A DNA stretch of 64,000 bases from Gordonia soli NBRC 108243 (GCF_000334455.1 NZ_BANX01000032.1:62001-126000), one strand, 5' to 3'. Positions 41,306 to 50,317 are shown, counted from the stretch's first letter. Made by a program: numbers and translations. The notes: a model not told the origin generated them from the sequence alone.

Positions 41306-42115
41306 ATGGGCGCACTGATCCTGATCGCCATCATCGTCGTGATCGTCGTCGGAGTGGTGGTGATCTCACAACAGCGCTCGGGTGCGTCTCAGGCGCGAGC
41401 CCTCGATGACGCGAAGGCCGATGCCCGACAGTCCATCGAACGTCTCGGTGGCCAGGTCTTCATGCTGGTCGGCGATGGCCCGGCATCCAAACAGGCACTG
41501 GCCGACGCGGGTGAGCGTTACACCGCGGCAGGCTCGCAGATCGAGCAGGCACAGTCGGTTGCGCAGGCCAAGCTGGCCAAGCAGACCGCAATCGAGGGGC
41601 TCTACTACATCCGCGCGGCACGCACCGCCATGGATCTCGATCCCGGACCCGCCATCGCGGAGCTGGAAGGTCAGAACAGCGCCGGTGCGGTCACCGAGGA
41701 CCGCAAGGTCGATTTCGAGGGACGTCAGATCGAGGCGTCGCCCAACCCGTCGGATCGCACCCCCAACTACTACCCGGGCGGTCGCGTCGCCGGACGTCCG
41801 GTGCCGGCCGGGTGGTACTCCGAACCATGGTGGAAGCCTGCGTTGGTCGCCGGCGCCTGGGGCATCGGGTCGATGTTCCTGTTCTCCGCGATGTTCTCCG
41901 GCATGGCCGGTGTCGGGTACGACGCGCAAGCCTTCGAGAGCGGTGCCGGTGACGGTTCCGACTTCGGTGGTGCTGACGGCGGGGGTGCCGACGGTGGCGG
42001 CGGGGACGACTTCGGCGGAGGTGGCGACGACTTCGGTGGTGGCGGAGACGGCGGCGGCTTCGACTTCGGCGGTGGCGACGGCGGCGGGATGGACTTCGGC
42101 GGCTTCGACTTCTGA
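41306..42115 (+). CDS. Membrane protein with Gly/Asp-rich C-terminus (DUF1542-like)
   Basis: 269 residues. N-terminal helix (LILIAIIVVIVVGVVVISQQ), helical domain with KADARQSIERLGGQVFMLVGDGPASKQALADAGERYTAAG, a second helix near 172-195 (WKPALVAGAWGIGSMFLFSAMFSG), then an acidic glycine-rich tail of FGGGG/GDGG repeats ending FDF. The pattern is typical of actinobacterial membrane-shaping or secretion-associated proteins of unknown function. GGAGG lies just before the ATG. Confidence 0.72.
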   Translation: MGALILIAIIVVIVVGVVVISQQRSGASQARALDDAKADARQSIERLGGQVFMLVGDGPASKQALADAGERYTAAGSQIEQAQSVAQAKLAKQTAIEGLYYIRAARTAMDLDPGPAIAELEGQNSAGAVTEDRKVDFEGRQIEASPNPSDRTPNYYPGGRVAGRPVPAGWYSEPWWKPALVAGAWGIGSMFLFSAMFSGMAGVGYDAQAFESGAGDGSDFGGADGGGADGGGGDDFGGGGDDFGGGGDGGGFDFGGGDGGGMDFGGFDF

Positions 42116-42223
42116 GTCGGTCGCACCCGTTCAGCGACCCGGCCCCTGTGGCCCCTGCACTGTAGAGCCCGGGCCGTGGAGCACAGGCGCAGGCGTGCGG
42201 CCTCGCCCCGGTGGCGGCCGAGA

Positions 42224-43138
42224 TCAGTTGAAGACGACGGTCTTCCGGCCGTGGACCAGGATGCGGTCCTCGAGGTGCCAGCGCAGACCGCGGGAGAGCA
42301 CCAGCGTCTCGATGTCCCTGCCTTGCCGCACCATGTCGGCGACGCTGTCGCCGTGGTCGACGCGGATCACGTCCTGCTCGATGATCGGTCCGGCATCGAG
42401 GTCGGCGGTGACGTAGTGGCACGTCGCGCCGATCAGCTTCACCCCACGCGCGAACGCCTGGTGATACGGGCGGGCGCCGATGAAGCTGGGCAGGAAGCTG
42501 TGGTGGATGTTGATTGCGCGGCCGGCCCAGGCGTCGCAGAGGTCGGGCGGCAGGATCTGCATGAACCTGGCCAGCACGACGGCGTCGGGTGAGTGTTCGC
42601 CGACCAGTCGGGCGACCTCGGCGAAGGCTTCCGCCTTGGTGTCGGGAGTGAACGGCACGTGGTGGAACGGCACCCCGAAGCGTTCGGTCAGGTCACCCAG
42701 GTCCCGGTGGTTGCCGATGACGGCGGCGACGTCAGCGGGGAGTTCGCCACGCTGCGCTCGTCCGAGCAGGTCGGTCAGGCAGTGCGCCTCCTTGCTGACC
42801 AGCAACACCACCGACTTCCGTTCGGCGGTCGCCGTCACACGCCATTCGGTCTCGCCACCCAACTCGGAGACGACCTCGGCAGCGAACCGCGTCCGCAATT
42901 CGTCGACGCCGATGTGGAGCGAGTCGGCGCGCACGGCCTGTCGGGTGAAGAACCAACCGGTCTCCGGATCGGAGTGGTAGGCGGCCTCGGTGATCCAGCC
43001 GCCGATCTCGGCCAGGAAGGTCGAGATCCGGGCGACGATGCCGGTCTGGTCGGGGCAACCGAGGGTCAGAACGAAGCGATCGTCCGACGACGCGAGGACG
43101 TGGTCGGGCGAGCCGGGGGTGGCGTCTGCGGAAGGCAC
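42224..43138 (-). CDS. purU: Formyltetrahydrofolate deformylase
   Basis: 304 residues. N-terminal ACT domain ([32 protein letters not shown]), then the formyltransferase fold ([43 protein letters not shown]), with [10 protein letters not shown] and the Asp in [16 protein letters not shown]. It releases formate from 10-formyl-THF to balance one-carbon units. GTG at 43138 is only 27 nt from the divergent deoC start, so promoters must lie in each other's coding region. Orientation opposite to its neighbours on both sides. Confidence 0.92.
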   Translation of the reverse strand: MPSADATPGSPDHVLASSDDRFVLTLGCPDQTGIVARISTFLAEIGGWITEAAYHSDPETGWFFTRQAVRADSLHIGVDELRTRFAAEVVSELGGETEWRVTATAERKSVVLLVSKEAHCLTDLLGRAQRGELPADVAAVIGNHRDLGDLTERFGVPFHHVPFTPDTKAEAFAEVARLVGEHSPDAVVLARFMQILPPDLCDAWAGRAINIHHSFLPSFIGARPYHQAFARGVKLIGATCHYVTADLDAGPIIEQDVIRVDHGDSVADMVRQGRDIETLVLSRGLRWHLEDRILVHGRKTVVFN

Positions 43139-43165
43139 GTCAGCCAGTGTGCCAAGCTCGTTGCC

Positions 43166-43843
43166 GTGACCCACAGCCAACTCACCCGCAGTCAGGTCGC
43201 GGCCCTCGTCGACCACACCCTCCTCGCCCCCGAGGCCACCCGCGCCGATGCCGGGGCCGCCGTCGCCGAAGCCGCCGAGCTCGGCGTGTTCGCGGTGTGC
43301 CTGTCGCCGTCGATGCTGCCGATCGACACCGGTGAGCAGCGCATCTGTGTGGTCGCCGGATTCCCGTCGGGAAAGCATCATTCACTGGTGAAGGCGGCCG
43401 AGGCGCGGCTCGCCGTGGACTCGGGGGCCCAGGAGATCGACATGGTCATCGACGTCGGCGCGGCGGTCGACGGTCGGTTCGACGAGGTCTTCGCCGACAT
43501 CCTCACCGTCCGCGAGGCGATCGGGGACGCTGCACTGTTGAAGGTCATCATCGAGTCGGCGGCGCTGCTCTCCCTGGCCGGGCCCGACACGGTGACCGAG
43601 GTCAGTCGCCGCGCGGTCCAGGCAGGTGCGGGGATCGTGAAGACCTCGACCGGCTTCCATCCGGCCGGCGGAGCGAGCGTCGAAGCCGTCGCCCTGATCC
43701 GCGAAGCCGTCGGTCCCACCGTCGGGATCAAGGCGAGCGGCGGCATCCGTACCGCCGACGATGCGGCCGCGCTCATCGCGGCCGGGGCGACCCGACTGGG
43801 ACTGTCGAAGTCACGCGCTGTGCTCGACGGCTTCCCGGACTAG
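43166..43843 (+). CDS. deoC: Deoxyribose-phosphate aldolase
   Basis: 225 residues. [53 protein letters not shown], then the Schiff-base Lys in [19 protein letters not shown] and the second Lys in [14 protein letters not shown]. It splits deoxyribose-5-phosphate to acetaldehyde and glyceraldehyde-3-phosphate in nucleoside salvage. GTG start at 43166. Orthologue of Rv0478, but separated from hbhA by the repeat cluster and the murB block. Confidence 0.94.
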   Translation: MTHSQLTRSQVAALVDHTLLAPEATRADAGAAVAEAAELGVFAVCLSPSMLPIDTGEQRICVVAGFPSGKHHSLVKAAEARLAVDSGAQEIDMVIDVGAAVDGRFDEVFADILTVREAIGDAALLKVIIESAALLSLAGPDTVTEVSRRAVQAGAGIVKTSTGFHPAGGASVEAVALIREAVGPTVGIKASGGIRTADDAAALIAAGATRLGLSKSRAVLDGFPD

Positions 43844-43871
43844 CGGGCGCCCTCGCGCGACCGTGCCGACA

Positions 43872-44024
43872 TCAGGCGAACAGCGCGATGAAGGTGACGG
43901 CGGAGCTGATGCACAGCAGGACGGCGATCACCGTGGCGGCTCGGGCGTGCTCGATGACCGACGTCTCGATGGAAGCGACAGGCAGCGCCGTGGATGACGC
44001 TGCTGCTGTGGGGTCGGCCGACAT
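43872..44024 (-). CDS. 50-residue single-helix membrane protein
   Basis: Below the usual size cut-off but well supported: ATG, 50 codons, GC-rich third positions, and a C-terminal membrane helix AATVIAVLLCISSAVTFIALF after a Ser/Ala/Thr-rich N-terminus (MSADPTAAASSTALP). Convergent with deoC. No recognised family. Confidence 0.6.
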   Translation of the reverse strand: MSADPTAAASSTALPVASIETSVIEHARAATVIAVLLCISSAVTFIALFA

Positions 44025-44117
44025 GACTCGACCGATACCCCGTGTGCGCAGCGGGCAAACGCGATGAGATCGGTGTCACGGCCGGCTCGAGCCGGTCGAG
44101 CTGTCCGGAGCGCCGCG

Positions 44118-45083
44118 TCACCCTGCGGTCGGCGTCGGGGGCGGCGTCGAGGACGAGGCGCCCGGGTTCGGCGGCGGATGGATCTCGAGTAGTCGGGTCC
44201 GGACCGGGTGCACGGTGTGGGGCGCCCATACGGCTTGCACCGGTGCCATCGGTGGATCGTCGAGATCCAGGATGCGCACGGTCCGGTGGTGAGCCGGCCC
44301 CGGGTCGTCGGTGACGAATGCGTAGCCCTCGGGGTAGACGAGCGGCGCTGTCAACGGAGCAGTGCCCTGCATCCGATTGGTGATCAGCTCCGGTTCGAAT
44401 CCGGAGCGGCGACAGTGCGCGACGAGGTAATCGGTGTACGCGGAATGGTGTTGCGGTGCCCAGACGATCAGCGGGTGCGGTGCCAGTTCGGTGGTGGACA
44501 CCGACGAGCGGTCGGCGAGCGGGTGAGTGGCCGCCACCGCCACGCGCAGCGGGTGATAGGCGACGATCGACGTCGCGAGATCGGCCGGGGTGGTGATACC
44601 CCGGCGGAGAGCGAGGTCGATCTCACCGTCGAACAGTGCCGAACCGATGGCCGTCGGGAAGACGGCGCGGACGGTGATCGCGAGGTCGGCGTCCTCGACC
44701 AGCAGTGGACGGACCAGGTCGAACACCTCCGAGCTGGGGATCGCCGGGGTGTGCCCGACGACGAAGGGCGGCCGCGGCTCGACGGCGGCCTGACGTGTGG
44801 AGCGCGCCGCGGTGCGCACCGCGGACAACAATGCCGGTGCCGACGCGAGCAGTTCTCGCCCCGCGGGGGTCAGTCGTGTGCCCCGCCGCCCCCGGTCGAA
44901 GAGGTCCACGCCGAGGTCGCGCTCGAGGCCTCGCAGAGCTGCCGACAGCGCCTGCTGCGAGATGAAGAGTTCGCCTGCCGCGGCGGTGATGCTGGGTGCG
45001 CGGGCCGTCGTGACGAACTGCTGCAACCGCCACAGATCCAGCGGGCGCTCGATGCGGCCGCTGACGTCCGGGTCATCTGTCAT
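44118..45083 (-). CDS. LysR-family regulator
   Basis: 321 residues. HTH: LWRLQQFVTTARAPSITAAA, GELFISQQALSAALRGLERDLGVDLFDRG. The substrate-binding half has FVVGHTPAIPSSEVF, then AVFPTAIGSALFDGEIDLALRRG and YHPLRVAVAATHPLADRS. Ends in a Pro-rich tail. No divergent target gene sits directly beside it; the NTF2/SDR genes upstream on the same strand are candidates. Confidence 0.86.
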   Translation of the reverse strand: MTDDPDVSGRIERPLDLWRLQQFVTTARAPSITAAAGELFISQQALSAALRGLERDLGVDLFDRGRRGTRLTPAGRELLASAPALLSAVRTAARSTRQAAVEPRPPFVVGHTPAIPSSEVFDLVRPLLVEDADLAITVRAVFPTAIGSALFDGEIDLALRRGITTPADLATSIVAYHPLRVAVAATHPLADRSSVSTTELAPHPLIVWAPQHHSAYTDYLVAHCRRSGFEPELITNRMQGTAPLTAPLVYPEGYAFVTDDPGPAHHRTVRILDLDDPPMAPVQAVWAPHTVHPVRTRLLEIHPPPNPGASSSTPPPTPTAG

Positions 45084-45221
45084 GCGCGTTCACCCTCCGG
45101 TCGACGATCCGCTCGACATCGTCCGGAGCGTACCGAGCCGAGGTCGGCGAACGCTGTCCACGATCGCGCGAACCGACACGACGGCGCAGCGTGACTGCGT
45201 CGCCGTGTGGCCCCCGTGAGG

Positions 45222-45557
45222 TCAGCCCTCTCTGATGGTCATCGACCTGATCTGGTCTCCGTCGACCTCGAAGGTGAAGGCGGACAGCCCGTTCGCGTGC
45301 GTGCTGCGCCAGTCGCCGACCACGGTGACGGTCGCATCATCACCCACGGTGACGGACTGCGGCGTCAGAATGCCGTCGGACCCGATGAATTCCCGGTCGT
45401 TCCAGGTGGCGATCTCGTCTCGGGTGGCGAACACGCGTCCCCAATCGTCGACGCGCCCCTCGGAGGTGAACATGTCGAGGAAGGCTGCGGTGTCATGCCG
45501 GTTCACCGCGTCGATGAATCGGTCGATCGGTGCGGGGAGCTCTGGGCTGGTCGTCAT
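45222..45557 (-). CDS. NTF2-like (SnoaL-type) small protein
   Basis: 111 residues: PIDRFIDAVNRHDTAAFLDMFTSEGRVDDWGRVFATRDEIATWNDREFIG is the cone-shaped alpha/beta fold shared by SnoaL, ketosteroid isomerase and limonene-epoxide hydrolase. Catalytic pattern is too weak to name a reaction. It lies 40 nt downstream of the SDR gene and is probably co-transcribed with it. Confidence 0.75.
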   Translation of the reverse strand: MTTSPELPAPIDRFIDAVNRHDTAAFLDMFTSEGRVDDWGRVFATRDEIATWNDREFIGSDGILTPQSVTVGDDATVTVVGDWRSTHANGLSAFTFEVDGDQIRSMTIREG

Positions 45558-45597
45558 GGTCTAGTCCTCTCGGGTCGAATCTTCCGGGGTGGCGTCT

Positions 45598-46350
45598 TCA
45601 TCGGGTGGTGTAACCGCCGTTGGCGAACAGTGTCTGCCCGGTGACCCACCATCCCTGCGTGGCCAAGAAGGTCACGATGGGCGCGATGTCTTCGATCTGG
45701 GTGAGCTGGTTGCCGATGGCCTGGCTCTTGTGGAACTCCACCCGCTCCGGGGTTTCCTGCGGGTAGAAGAACGGCGTGTCCATCGGCCCCGGCGCAATGC
45801 TGTTGACCGAGATCTTCCGATCGCCGAACTCTTTCGCCGCTGCGCGGGTGAAGTGCTCGACGGGACTCTTGCCGCCGGCATAGGTGGAGTATCCGTCGGT
45901 GAAAGCGCCCAGCAGTGCGGTCACGATCGTGATGATCTTTCCGTTGTCCCGCAGGTGGAGTCCGGCTTCCTTGATGAAGAAGTACGCGGCCTTCGAGTTG
46001 ATCGCGAACATCGAGTCGTAGTCGTCCTCGGTGGTCTCGACGATCGGCTTGCGCAACACCTTGCCGACCGTGTTCACCGCGATGTCCAGCCCGCCCAGCG
46101 CCTGCTCGGCCTGGTCGAAGAGTGCCGTCACGTTCGCCGGCTCGGTGAGATCGCCCTGGATCTTGACGGCCCGCCGACCGAGTTCCTCAATGGCCGCGAC
46201 CGTCGCGTCGGCGTCGGCCTCGGTCGCGTCGCTGTTGTAGTGCACGGCGACGTCGGCCCCTGCCTGGGCCAACTGACGACTGATCAGTCCACCGAGGTTC
46301 TTCGCTCCCGCGGCCACCACGGCCGACGTGCCGGTGAGGTCGTCTGTCAT
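45598..46350 (-). CDS. Short-chain dehydrogenase/reductase
   Basis: 250 residues from the ATG at 46350 with AGGAGG before it. NAD-binding AAGAKNLGGLISRQLA replaces the usual TGxxxGxG (a looser GxxxNLG), followed by VNTVGKV, the catalytic ITIVTALL and YAGGK (YxxxK). SVNSIAPGPMDTPFF is the classical SDR motif. The altered nucleotide motif is similar to SDRs annotated as 3-oxoacyl-ACP reductase-like. Confidence 0.84.
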   Translation of the reverse strand: MTDDLTGTSAVVAAGAKNLGGLISRQLAQAGADVAVHYNSDATEADADATVAAIEELGRRAVKIQGDLTEPANVTALFDQAEQALGGLDIAVNTVGKVLRKPIVETTEDDYDSMFAINSKAAYFFIKEAGLHLRDNGKIITIVTALLGAFTDGYSTYAGGKSPVEHFTRAAAKEFGDRKISVNSIAPGPMDTPFFYPQETPERVEFHKSQAIGNQLTQIEDIAPIVTFLATQGWWVTGQTLFANGGYTTR

Positions 46351-46402
46351 CTCTGTCCTCCTGAGGTCGTGTTGCGTGTGCACTCGACCGTAGGGACGAT
46401 GT

Positions 46403-46645
46403 TCACAACTGGCCAGCAGTAAAAGACGGTGGCTTCACAAGTCTCATTTGTGGTGATCGTGAGTGTTGGAGGGCAACCCCACCGGACGCCGCTGCGAAGA
46501 AGGTGAGGAGTGATGCCACTCCGACGCCGTAGCCGACGACGGTCGCCACCAGGGCGACCGCGAGCGTGAACCACGAGAAGGTCAGTGGCGCACGACGCAC
46601 GGGCCGGGGTGCGGGCTGCGGCACGACATGTGGGTCCGGGTGCAC
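46403..46645 (-). CDS. Small two-helix membrane protein (tentative)
   Basis: 80 residues from a GTG: a Pro-rich N-terminus (MHPDPHVVPQPAPRPVRRAP) then FTLAVALVATVVGYGVGVASLLTFFAAASGGVAL as two short membrane helices. Third-position GC is high up to about residue 58 and falls afterwards, so the last 20 codons may not be selected. No family recognised. Confidence 0.42.
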   Translation of the reverse strand: MHPDPHVVPQPAPRPVRRAPLTFSWFTLAVALVATVVGYGVGVASLLTFFAAASGGVALQHSRSPQMRLVKPPSFTAGQL

Positions 46646-46735
46646 GGCGCCGTCCTATCACCGACCGTCTGCACCGATCTCGCCGACACCGACGCGTGTC
46701 CTCCGATCGGCGGACAGCGTTGGCGCGGCGGCGAT

Positions 46736-47539
46736 CTAGGCGGCGTCGCTGTCGAGATGTCCGACGGACCTCGACCCGTCGAGCAGGATCGCCGCGACGA
46801 GCTCGGGGTCGTCGGTCATGGGCACGTGTCCCACGCCCGGATAGACCCGGACCGTCGCCTGCGGGAAGACGCGGTGGACCATGCGCGCCTCGTACGCCGG
46901 CAGCACGAGATCGCGGCCGCCCCAGGCAACGGTGACGCGGGCGTCCGCCGGTGGCGTCGTGAAGCCGAAGTCGGCTTGGAGCCCGCGATCGATGATCTCG
47001 TTGGTCAGCAATGAGCGGCTGTCGATCTTGGCGACCTCGGCGTCGATGAGCCATGGCTTGGCGAAGAAGACGGCGAGCGCGATCGTGCGGCCGATCTTCG
47101 TGTCGAGTATCTGATCCCGATGTCGGCCCATCAGGCGGGCGGCGCGACGTAAGAAGAGGAACGTAGTCACGGCCCGACGCTGATCCAGCGAGTTGACGAA
47201 GAAGCCGGCCGGCGAGAGTGCGGTCGCCGACGCGACCGCCCCGGTTGCCGCCAGTTCCAATGCGAACCAGCCTCCCAACGAGTTCCCGGCCACGTGTATC
47301 GGACCGCCATCGCTGATCTCGTCGAGGAACTCCCGCAGGATCTCCATCCCGAGCTGCAGCGGATCATCCCCCTCGGGCATGGCCGGCGACCGACCGTGCC
47401 CCGGCAGGTCGACGGTCACGACTCGCCGATGTCGGCTCAGCTCGGCCAGCACCGGATCCCATGCCTCACGCCGATGGACGACGCCGTGCAACAGCACGAG
47501 CGTGGGGCCGTCACCGACGATCTCGTAGGACAGATTCAT
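46736..47539 (-). CDS. Alpha/beta-hydrolase (esterase/lipase-like)
   Basis: 267 residues from the ATG at 47539. VLLHGVVHRREAWD (oxyanion loop), VVTVDLPGHGRS, nucleophile GNSLGGWFALELA, acid in GGRDLVLPAYEARM and His in PGVGHVPMTDDPEL. Standard monoacyl hydrolase fold; the substrate is unknown. GNSLGG rather than GHSMGG is common in this branch. Confidence 0.87.
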   Translation of the reverse strand: MNLSYEIVGDGPTLVLLHGVVHRREAWDPVLAELSRHRRVVTVDLPGHGRSPAMPEGDDPLQLGMEILREFLDEISDGGPIHVAGNSLGGWFALELAATGAVASATALSPAGFFVNSLDQRRAVTTFLFLRRAARLMGRHRDQILDTKIGRTIALAVFFAKPWLIDAEVAKIDSRSLLTNEIIDRGLQADFGFTTPPADARVTVAWGGRDLVLPAYEARMVHRVFPQATVRVYPGVGHVPMTDDPELVAAILLDGSRSVGHLDSDAA

Positions 47540-47620
47540 GCGGCTTAGTGTTACCCGGCTGCACAGTAAAATCAATGCCGAAGGCATGGCGGCGCGGCAA
47601 ACGCTCGGAAAGTGTCCAGG

Positions 47621-48586
47621 TCACACGAGTGCCGCCGCCGCTCGAGCCTCCTCGGCCACGAGGTCGGCATTGACGGCAGCGCCGGCGCCGGTACCTGCGC
47701 CGGCGGCCGAGCCGACCATCGCCGACAAGTCGGCGGTGTTGCCGACGGCCCAGACGCCGGGCAGGTCGGTGGCGCCCATCAGGCCGGTTGCGACGTAGGT
47801 GCCGTTCGGATGGTCGGTCACGGTCCCGCCGAGTTGCTCGAACAGGTCGGCATTCGCGACGAAGCGGGGACCGATCACCACGGCGTCGGCCTCGAGTGTC
47901 CGGCCGTCGGTGAGGATCACCCCGCGGAGGTCGGTGCCGTCGGTGTCCACCCGGTCGACGCGTGCGTCGACGAGAGTCACACCACGCGCGTCCAACTGCG
48001 TGCGGGCATCCGGGTCGATCACCGACTCGGTGTGTTCGACGACGGTCACGTCGTCGGAGAGCTGCCGGAACAGAAGAGCCTGATGCGCACTCAGCGGGCC
48101 GGTCGCAAGGACGACGATGCGCTGGTCGCGCACCTCCCAGCCGTGGCAGTACGGGCAGTGCAGCACGTGGGTCCCCCACAGGTCGGCTACGCCGGGGATG
48201 TCGGGCAGGACGTCGGTGAGTCCGGTTGCCAGGATCAGTCGACGCGCCCGCACAATTGTGCCGTCGGCGAGTTCGATGACGAATCCGAGGCCGGCAGATG
48301 GGTCCGGAGTCGTCCCGTCGGTGGTCCGGCGAGCCGACACCGCGCGGCCGGGGATCACCCGCGCCCCGTAGCCCTCCGCTTCGCGACGGCCGGCGGCCAA
48401 GATCTCCAGCGGCGGGACCCCGTCGTGGCCGAGTACGTTGTGCGCTCCCGCGGCGGGGGCGTTCCGCGGTTGCCCGGCGTCGACGACGATCACGGAACGT
48501 CGGGAACGGGCGAGCGCGGTCGCAGCGGCCAGGCCGCCCGGTCCGCCGCCGATGACAACGACATCGCAGGTCAGTTCGGTGCTCAT
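47621..48586 (-). CDS. FAD/NAD(P)-dependent disulfide oxidoreductase (thioredoxin-reductase-like)
   Basis: 321 residues. FAD-binding VIGGGPGGLAAATALA, active-site Cys144/Cys147 in HCPYCHGWEV, NAD(P) region IVVLATGPLSAHQALLF and C-terminal PGVWAVGNTADLSAMVGSAAGAGTGAGAAVNADL. Shorter helical insert than true TrxB. It resembles the oxidoreductase that in other actinobacteria is fused to a methyltransferase; here the methyltransferase is a separate gene 40 nt upstream. GAGGAG before the ATG. Confidence 0.87.
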   Translation of the reverse strand: MSTELTCDVVVIGGGPGGLAAATALARSRRSVIVVDAGQPRNAPAAGAHNVLGHDGVPPLEILAAGRREAEGYGARVIPGRAVSARRTTDGTTPDPSAGLGFVIELADGTIVRARRLILATGLTDVLPDIPGVADLWGTHVLHCPYCHGWEVRDQRIVVLATGPLSAHQALLFRQLSDDVTVVEHTESVIDPDARTQLDARGVTLVDARVDRVDTDGTDLRGVILTDGRTLEADAVVIGPRFVANADLFEQLGGTVTDHPNGTYVATGLMGATDLPGVWAVGNTADLSAMVGSAAGAGTGAGAAVNADLVAEEARAAAALV

Positions 48587-48626
48587 GGAATCTCCTCGTG
48601 CAGAAAGGGTTTCGGGGAAGAGGTGC

Positions 48627-49532
48627 TCACGGTCGGTTCTCTTCGCGGCGCGCGAACCAAACGGTCCGGCCGACGCTCGCCGTGACATCGTCGCGGTGAC
48701 GCAGCGAGGCCGGATGGTCCGGATCGAGGAGGGCGTCCAGGGTCGCACGGTCCTCGTCGGACAGGTCGTCGGCGAGGCCGCTACGGGAGCGGCCGAGCCA
48801 CTCGATGGCGTACTCGGTGGTGCGGTCTCCGGCGGAGGCGGTCGTCGTCACCGTCTCGCGGTCCACCGCCGTCAGGCCGGCCTCGATCAGCGTCGATGTC
48901 CAGTCCGGGTGGTGATTCCACCCGTTGCGCTCGCGCGCGTCGATCAGCCGATCCTCGAGACCCGGTGTCCCGATGCCGATGTCGTCGGGCAAGAAGCGGG
49001 GTAGGGCGTCGATCTCCAACACGACCGCGACGCCGGTCGGTGAGAGTGCGTCGGCGAGGCCGCGCAGGAGCAGCGGCACGTCGGCGAGATGGTGGAGTGA
49101 CGAGGCGGCCCAGGCCAGATCGATCGGCGCGTCGGTGCCCAGCGTCGCGGGGTCGGGCCATCCGTTGTCCAGGTTACAGACGATGCCGCGAATTCCTTTG
49201 ACTGACAGTGTCTTTGCGCGCTGCGTGAGATGTTCGATCATCGGCGCCGAGTCGTCGAGCGACAGGATCTCGGCGTCGGGGTGACGCGCGGCCAGCGCGA
49301 GTGTGCCGGTGCCGGTACCGGCACCCAGGTCGGCGATGGTCCGCGGCGGTGTCGCCAGGTAGCGGTCGGCCAGGTCGAGCACCACGTCCCGGTAGCCGCC
49401 GAGAACTTCGGCGTCGAGGTCCAGCATCCGTCCCCAGTCGGCATGTTCGGCGGCGTGTCCGTCATGGCCGTGCCCCTGTCCGTGGCCATGCCCGTAGCCG
49501 TGCCCGTCACCGTGGTCGCTGTGTTGCTGCAT
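48627..49532 (-). CDS. SAM-dependent methyltransferase with His-rich N-terminus
   Basis: 301 residues. The first ~33 residues contain about ten His and many Gly/Asp (HSDHGDGHGYGHGHGQGHGH), a likely metal-binding segment. Then SAM motif I TIADLGAGTGTGTLALA, acidic ILSLDDSAPMI and AWAASSLHHLADVPLLLRGLADALSPTGVAVVLEI. The target is unknown. It is the first gene of the module; the FAD enzyme follows. Divergent from the XRE regulator across two palindromes. Confidence 0.82.
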   Translation of the reverse strand: MQQHSDHGDGHGYGHGHGQGHGHDGHAAEHADWGRMLDLDAEVLGGYRDVVLDLADRYLATPPRTIADLGAGTGTGTLALAARHPDAEILSLDDSAPMIEHLTQRAKTLSVKGIRGIVCNLDNGWPDPATLGTDAPIDLAWAASSLHHLADVPLLLRGLADALSPTGVAVVLEIDALPRFLPDDIGIGTPGLEDRLIDARERNGWNHHPDWTSTLIEAGLTAVDRETVTTTASAGDRTTEYAIEWLGRSRSGLADDLSDEDRATLDALLDPDHPASLRHRDDVTASVGRTVWFARREENRP

Positions 49533-49557
49533 GTCGGCGAGCCTAGCCGCGCGATGC

Positions 49558-49590
49558 GCATATGGCATATGCTCTTGCGTATGACGCAAG
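49558..49590. promoter_or_regulatory. Two palindromes across the XRE start codon
   Basis: GCATATGGCATATGC (49558-49572) and CTTGCGTATGACGCAAG (49574-49590) lie side by side in the divergent promoter of the methyltransferase and XRE genes. The second has the XRE ATG at its centre (7-bp arms). Probably the operator pair of the XRE-cupin regulator, acting as a roadblock on its own translation start. Confidence 0.6.
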
Positions 49591-50186
49591 AACTCGACGT
49601 CGTGGTCCGACAGCGGATCCGTGGACTCCGGTTGGCCCGCGGGTGGACCCTCGACAACCTGGCGACGCGATGTTTCCTCAGTCCGTCGACCCTGAGCCGG
49701 ATCGAAACCGGTCACCGACGCGTCGCGCTCGATCAGCTGGTGCCCATCGCCCGTGCGTTGGGCACCACTCTCGACCAGCTCGTCGAGCCGGCCGGCGACG
49801 AGGATGTGGTGATCCGCCCGGAACCGCAGGCCTCGGCCGGCCGGACGGTGTGGATGCTCTCGCGCGAGGGTGCGCCGCAGGGGGTCACGGTCGCCAAGAT
49901 GCGGATCGAGCCGGAAGGCCGGAACTCCGAACCGCACGAACTCGGCGTCCATCCCGGGCGCGAGTGGTTCACAGTGCTGTCTGGCGCGATCCGGCTCCGA
50001 CTGGGGGAACGGACGATCATCGTGCCGCCCGGCCACGCCGCCGAGTTCTCGACGATGGTCCCGCACGCCATCGAGGCCCACGACGAGCCGACCGAGATCG
50101 TGTCGATCTTCGACCTCGAGGGTGAGCGCGCGCATCTGCACGGCGCGGCGCCGGCAGCCGCGGCAGTGAGGTCGGACGCCGGCTGA
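49581..50186 (+). CDS. XRE-cupin regulator
   Basis: 201 residues from the ATG at 49581, at the centre of a palindrome. HTH: VVRQRIRGLRLARGWTLDNLATRCFLSPSTLSRIETGHRRVALDQL, then a cupin domain (SEPHELGVHPGREWFTVLSGAIRLRLGERTIIVPPGHAAEFSTMVPHAIEAH) with H-rich metal-binding pattern. Divergent from the His-rich methyltransferase and FAD enzyme, so it probably represses them until a ligand or metal is bound. Confidence 0.86.
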   Translation: MTQELDVVVRQRIRGLRLARGWTLDNLATRCFLSPSTLSRIETGHRRVALDQLVPIARALGTTLDQLVEPAGDEDVVIRPEPQASAGRTVWMLSREGAPQGVTVAKMRIEPEGRNSEPHELGVHPGREWFTVLSGAIRLRLGERTIIVPPGHAAEFSTMVPHAIEAHDEPTEIVSIFDLEGERAHLHGAAPAAAAVRSDAG

Positions 50187-50249
50187 CACGCCCGCGTCGA
50201 TCAGCGGGGGCCGAAGGTGCGCGGCCGGGGCCGAGGCAGTTCGTCGGCG

Positions 50250-50271
50250 GCTCCGGGCGCACGCCCGGAGC
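50250..50271. terminator. Hairpin after the XRE-cupin gene
   Basis: GCTCCGGGCG pairs with CGCCCGGAGC, ten pairs with a two-base loop (four in practice), 63 nt after the stop. No U run, but the only strong hairpin near that end. Confidence 0.55.
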
Positions 50272-50286
50272 GTGACCGGACTTGAA

Positions 50287-50317
50287 ATCACGGTGATCGA
50301 TAACTGTCCTGTACAGG
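50287..50317. promoter_or_regulatory. Palindromic elements upstream of the OpuC-type operon
   Basis: ATCACGGTGAT (50287-50297) and CCTGTACAGG (50308-50317) are small symmetrical sites in the 342-nt gap before the ABC operon. Either may bind an osmotic or choline-responsive regulator; no regulator gene is adjacent. The rest of the gap (50318-50528) shows no gene or hairpin that I trust. Confidence 0.35.

Noticed and set aside
41770-42126. Proline/serine-rich minus-strand ORF opposite the Gly/Asp tail.
   Set aside because: It is the direct complement of the glycine/aspartate repeat, so its Pro/Ser-rich look is an artefact.
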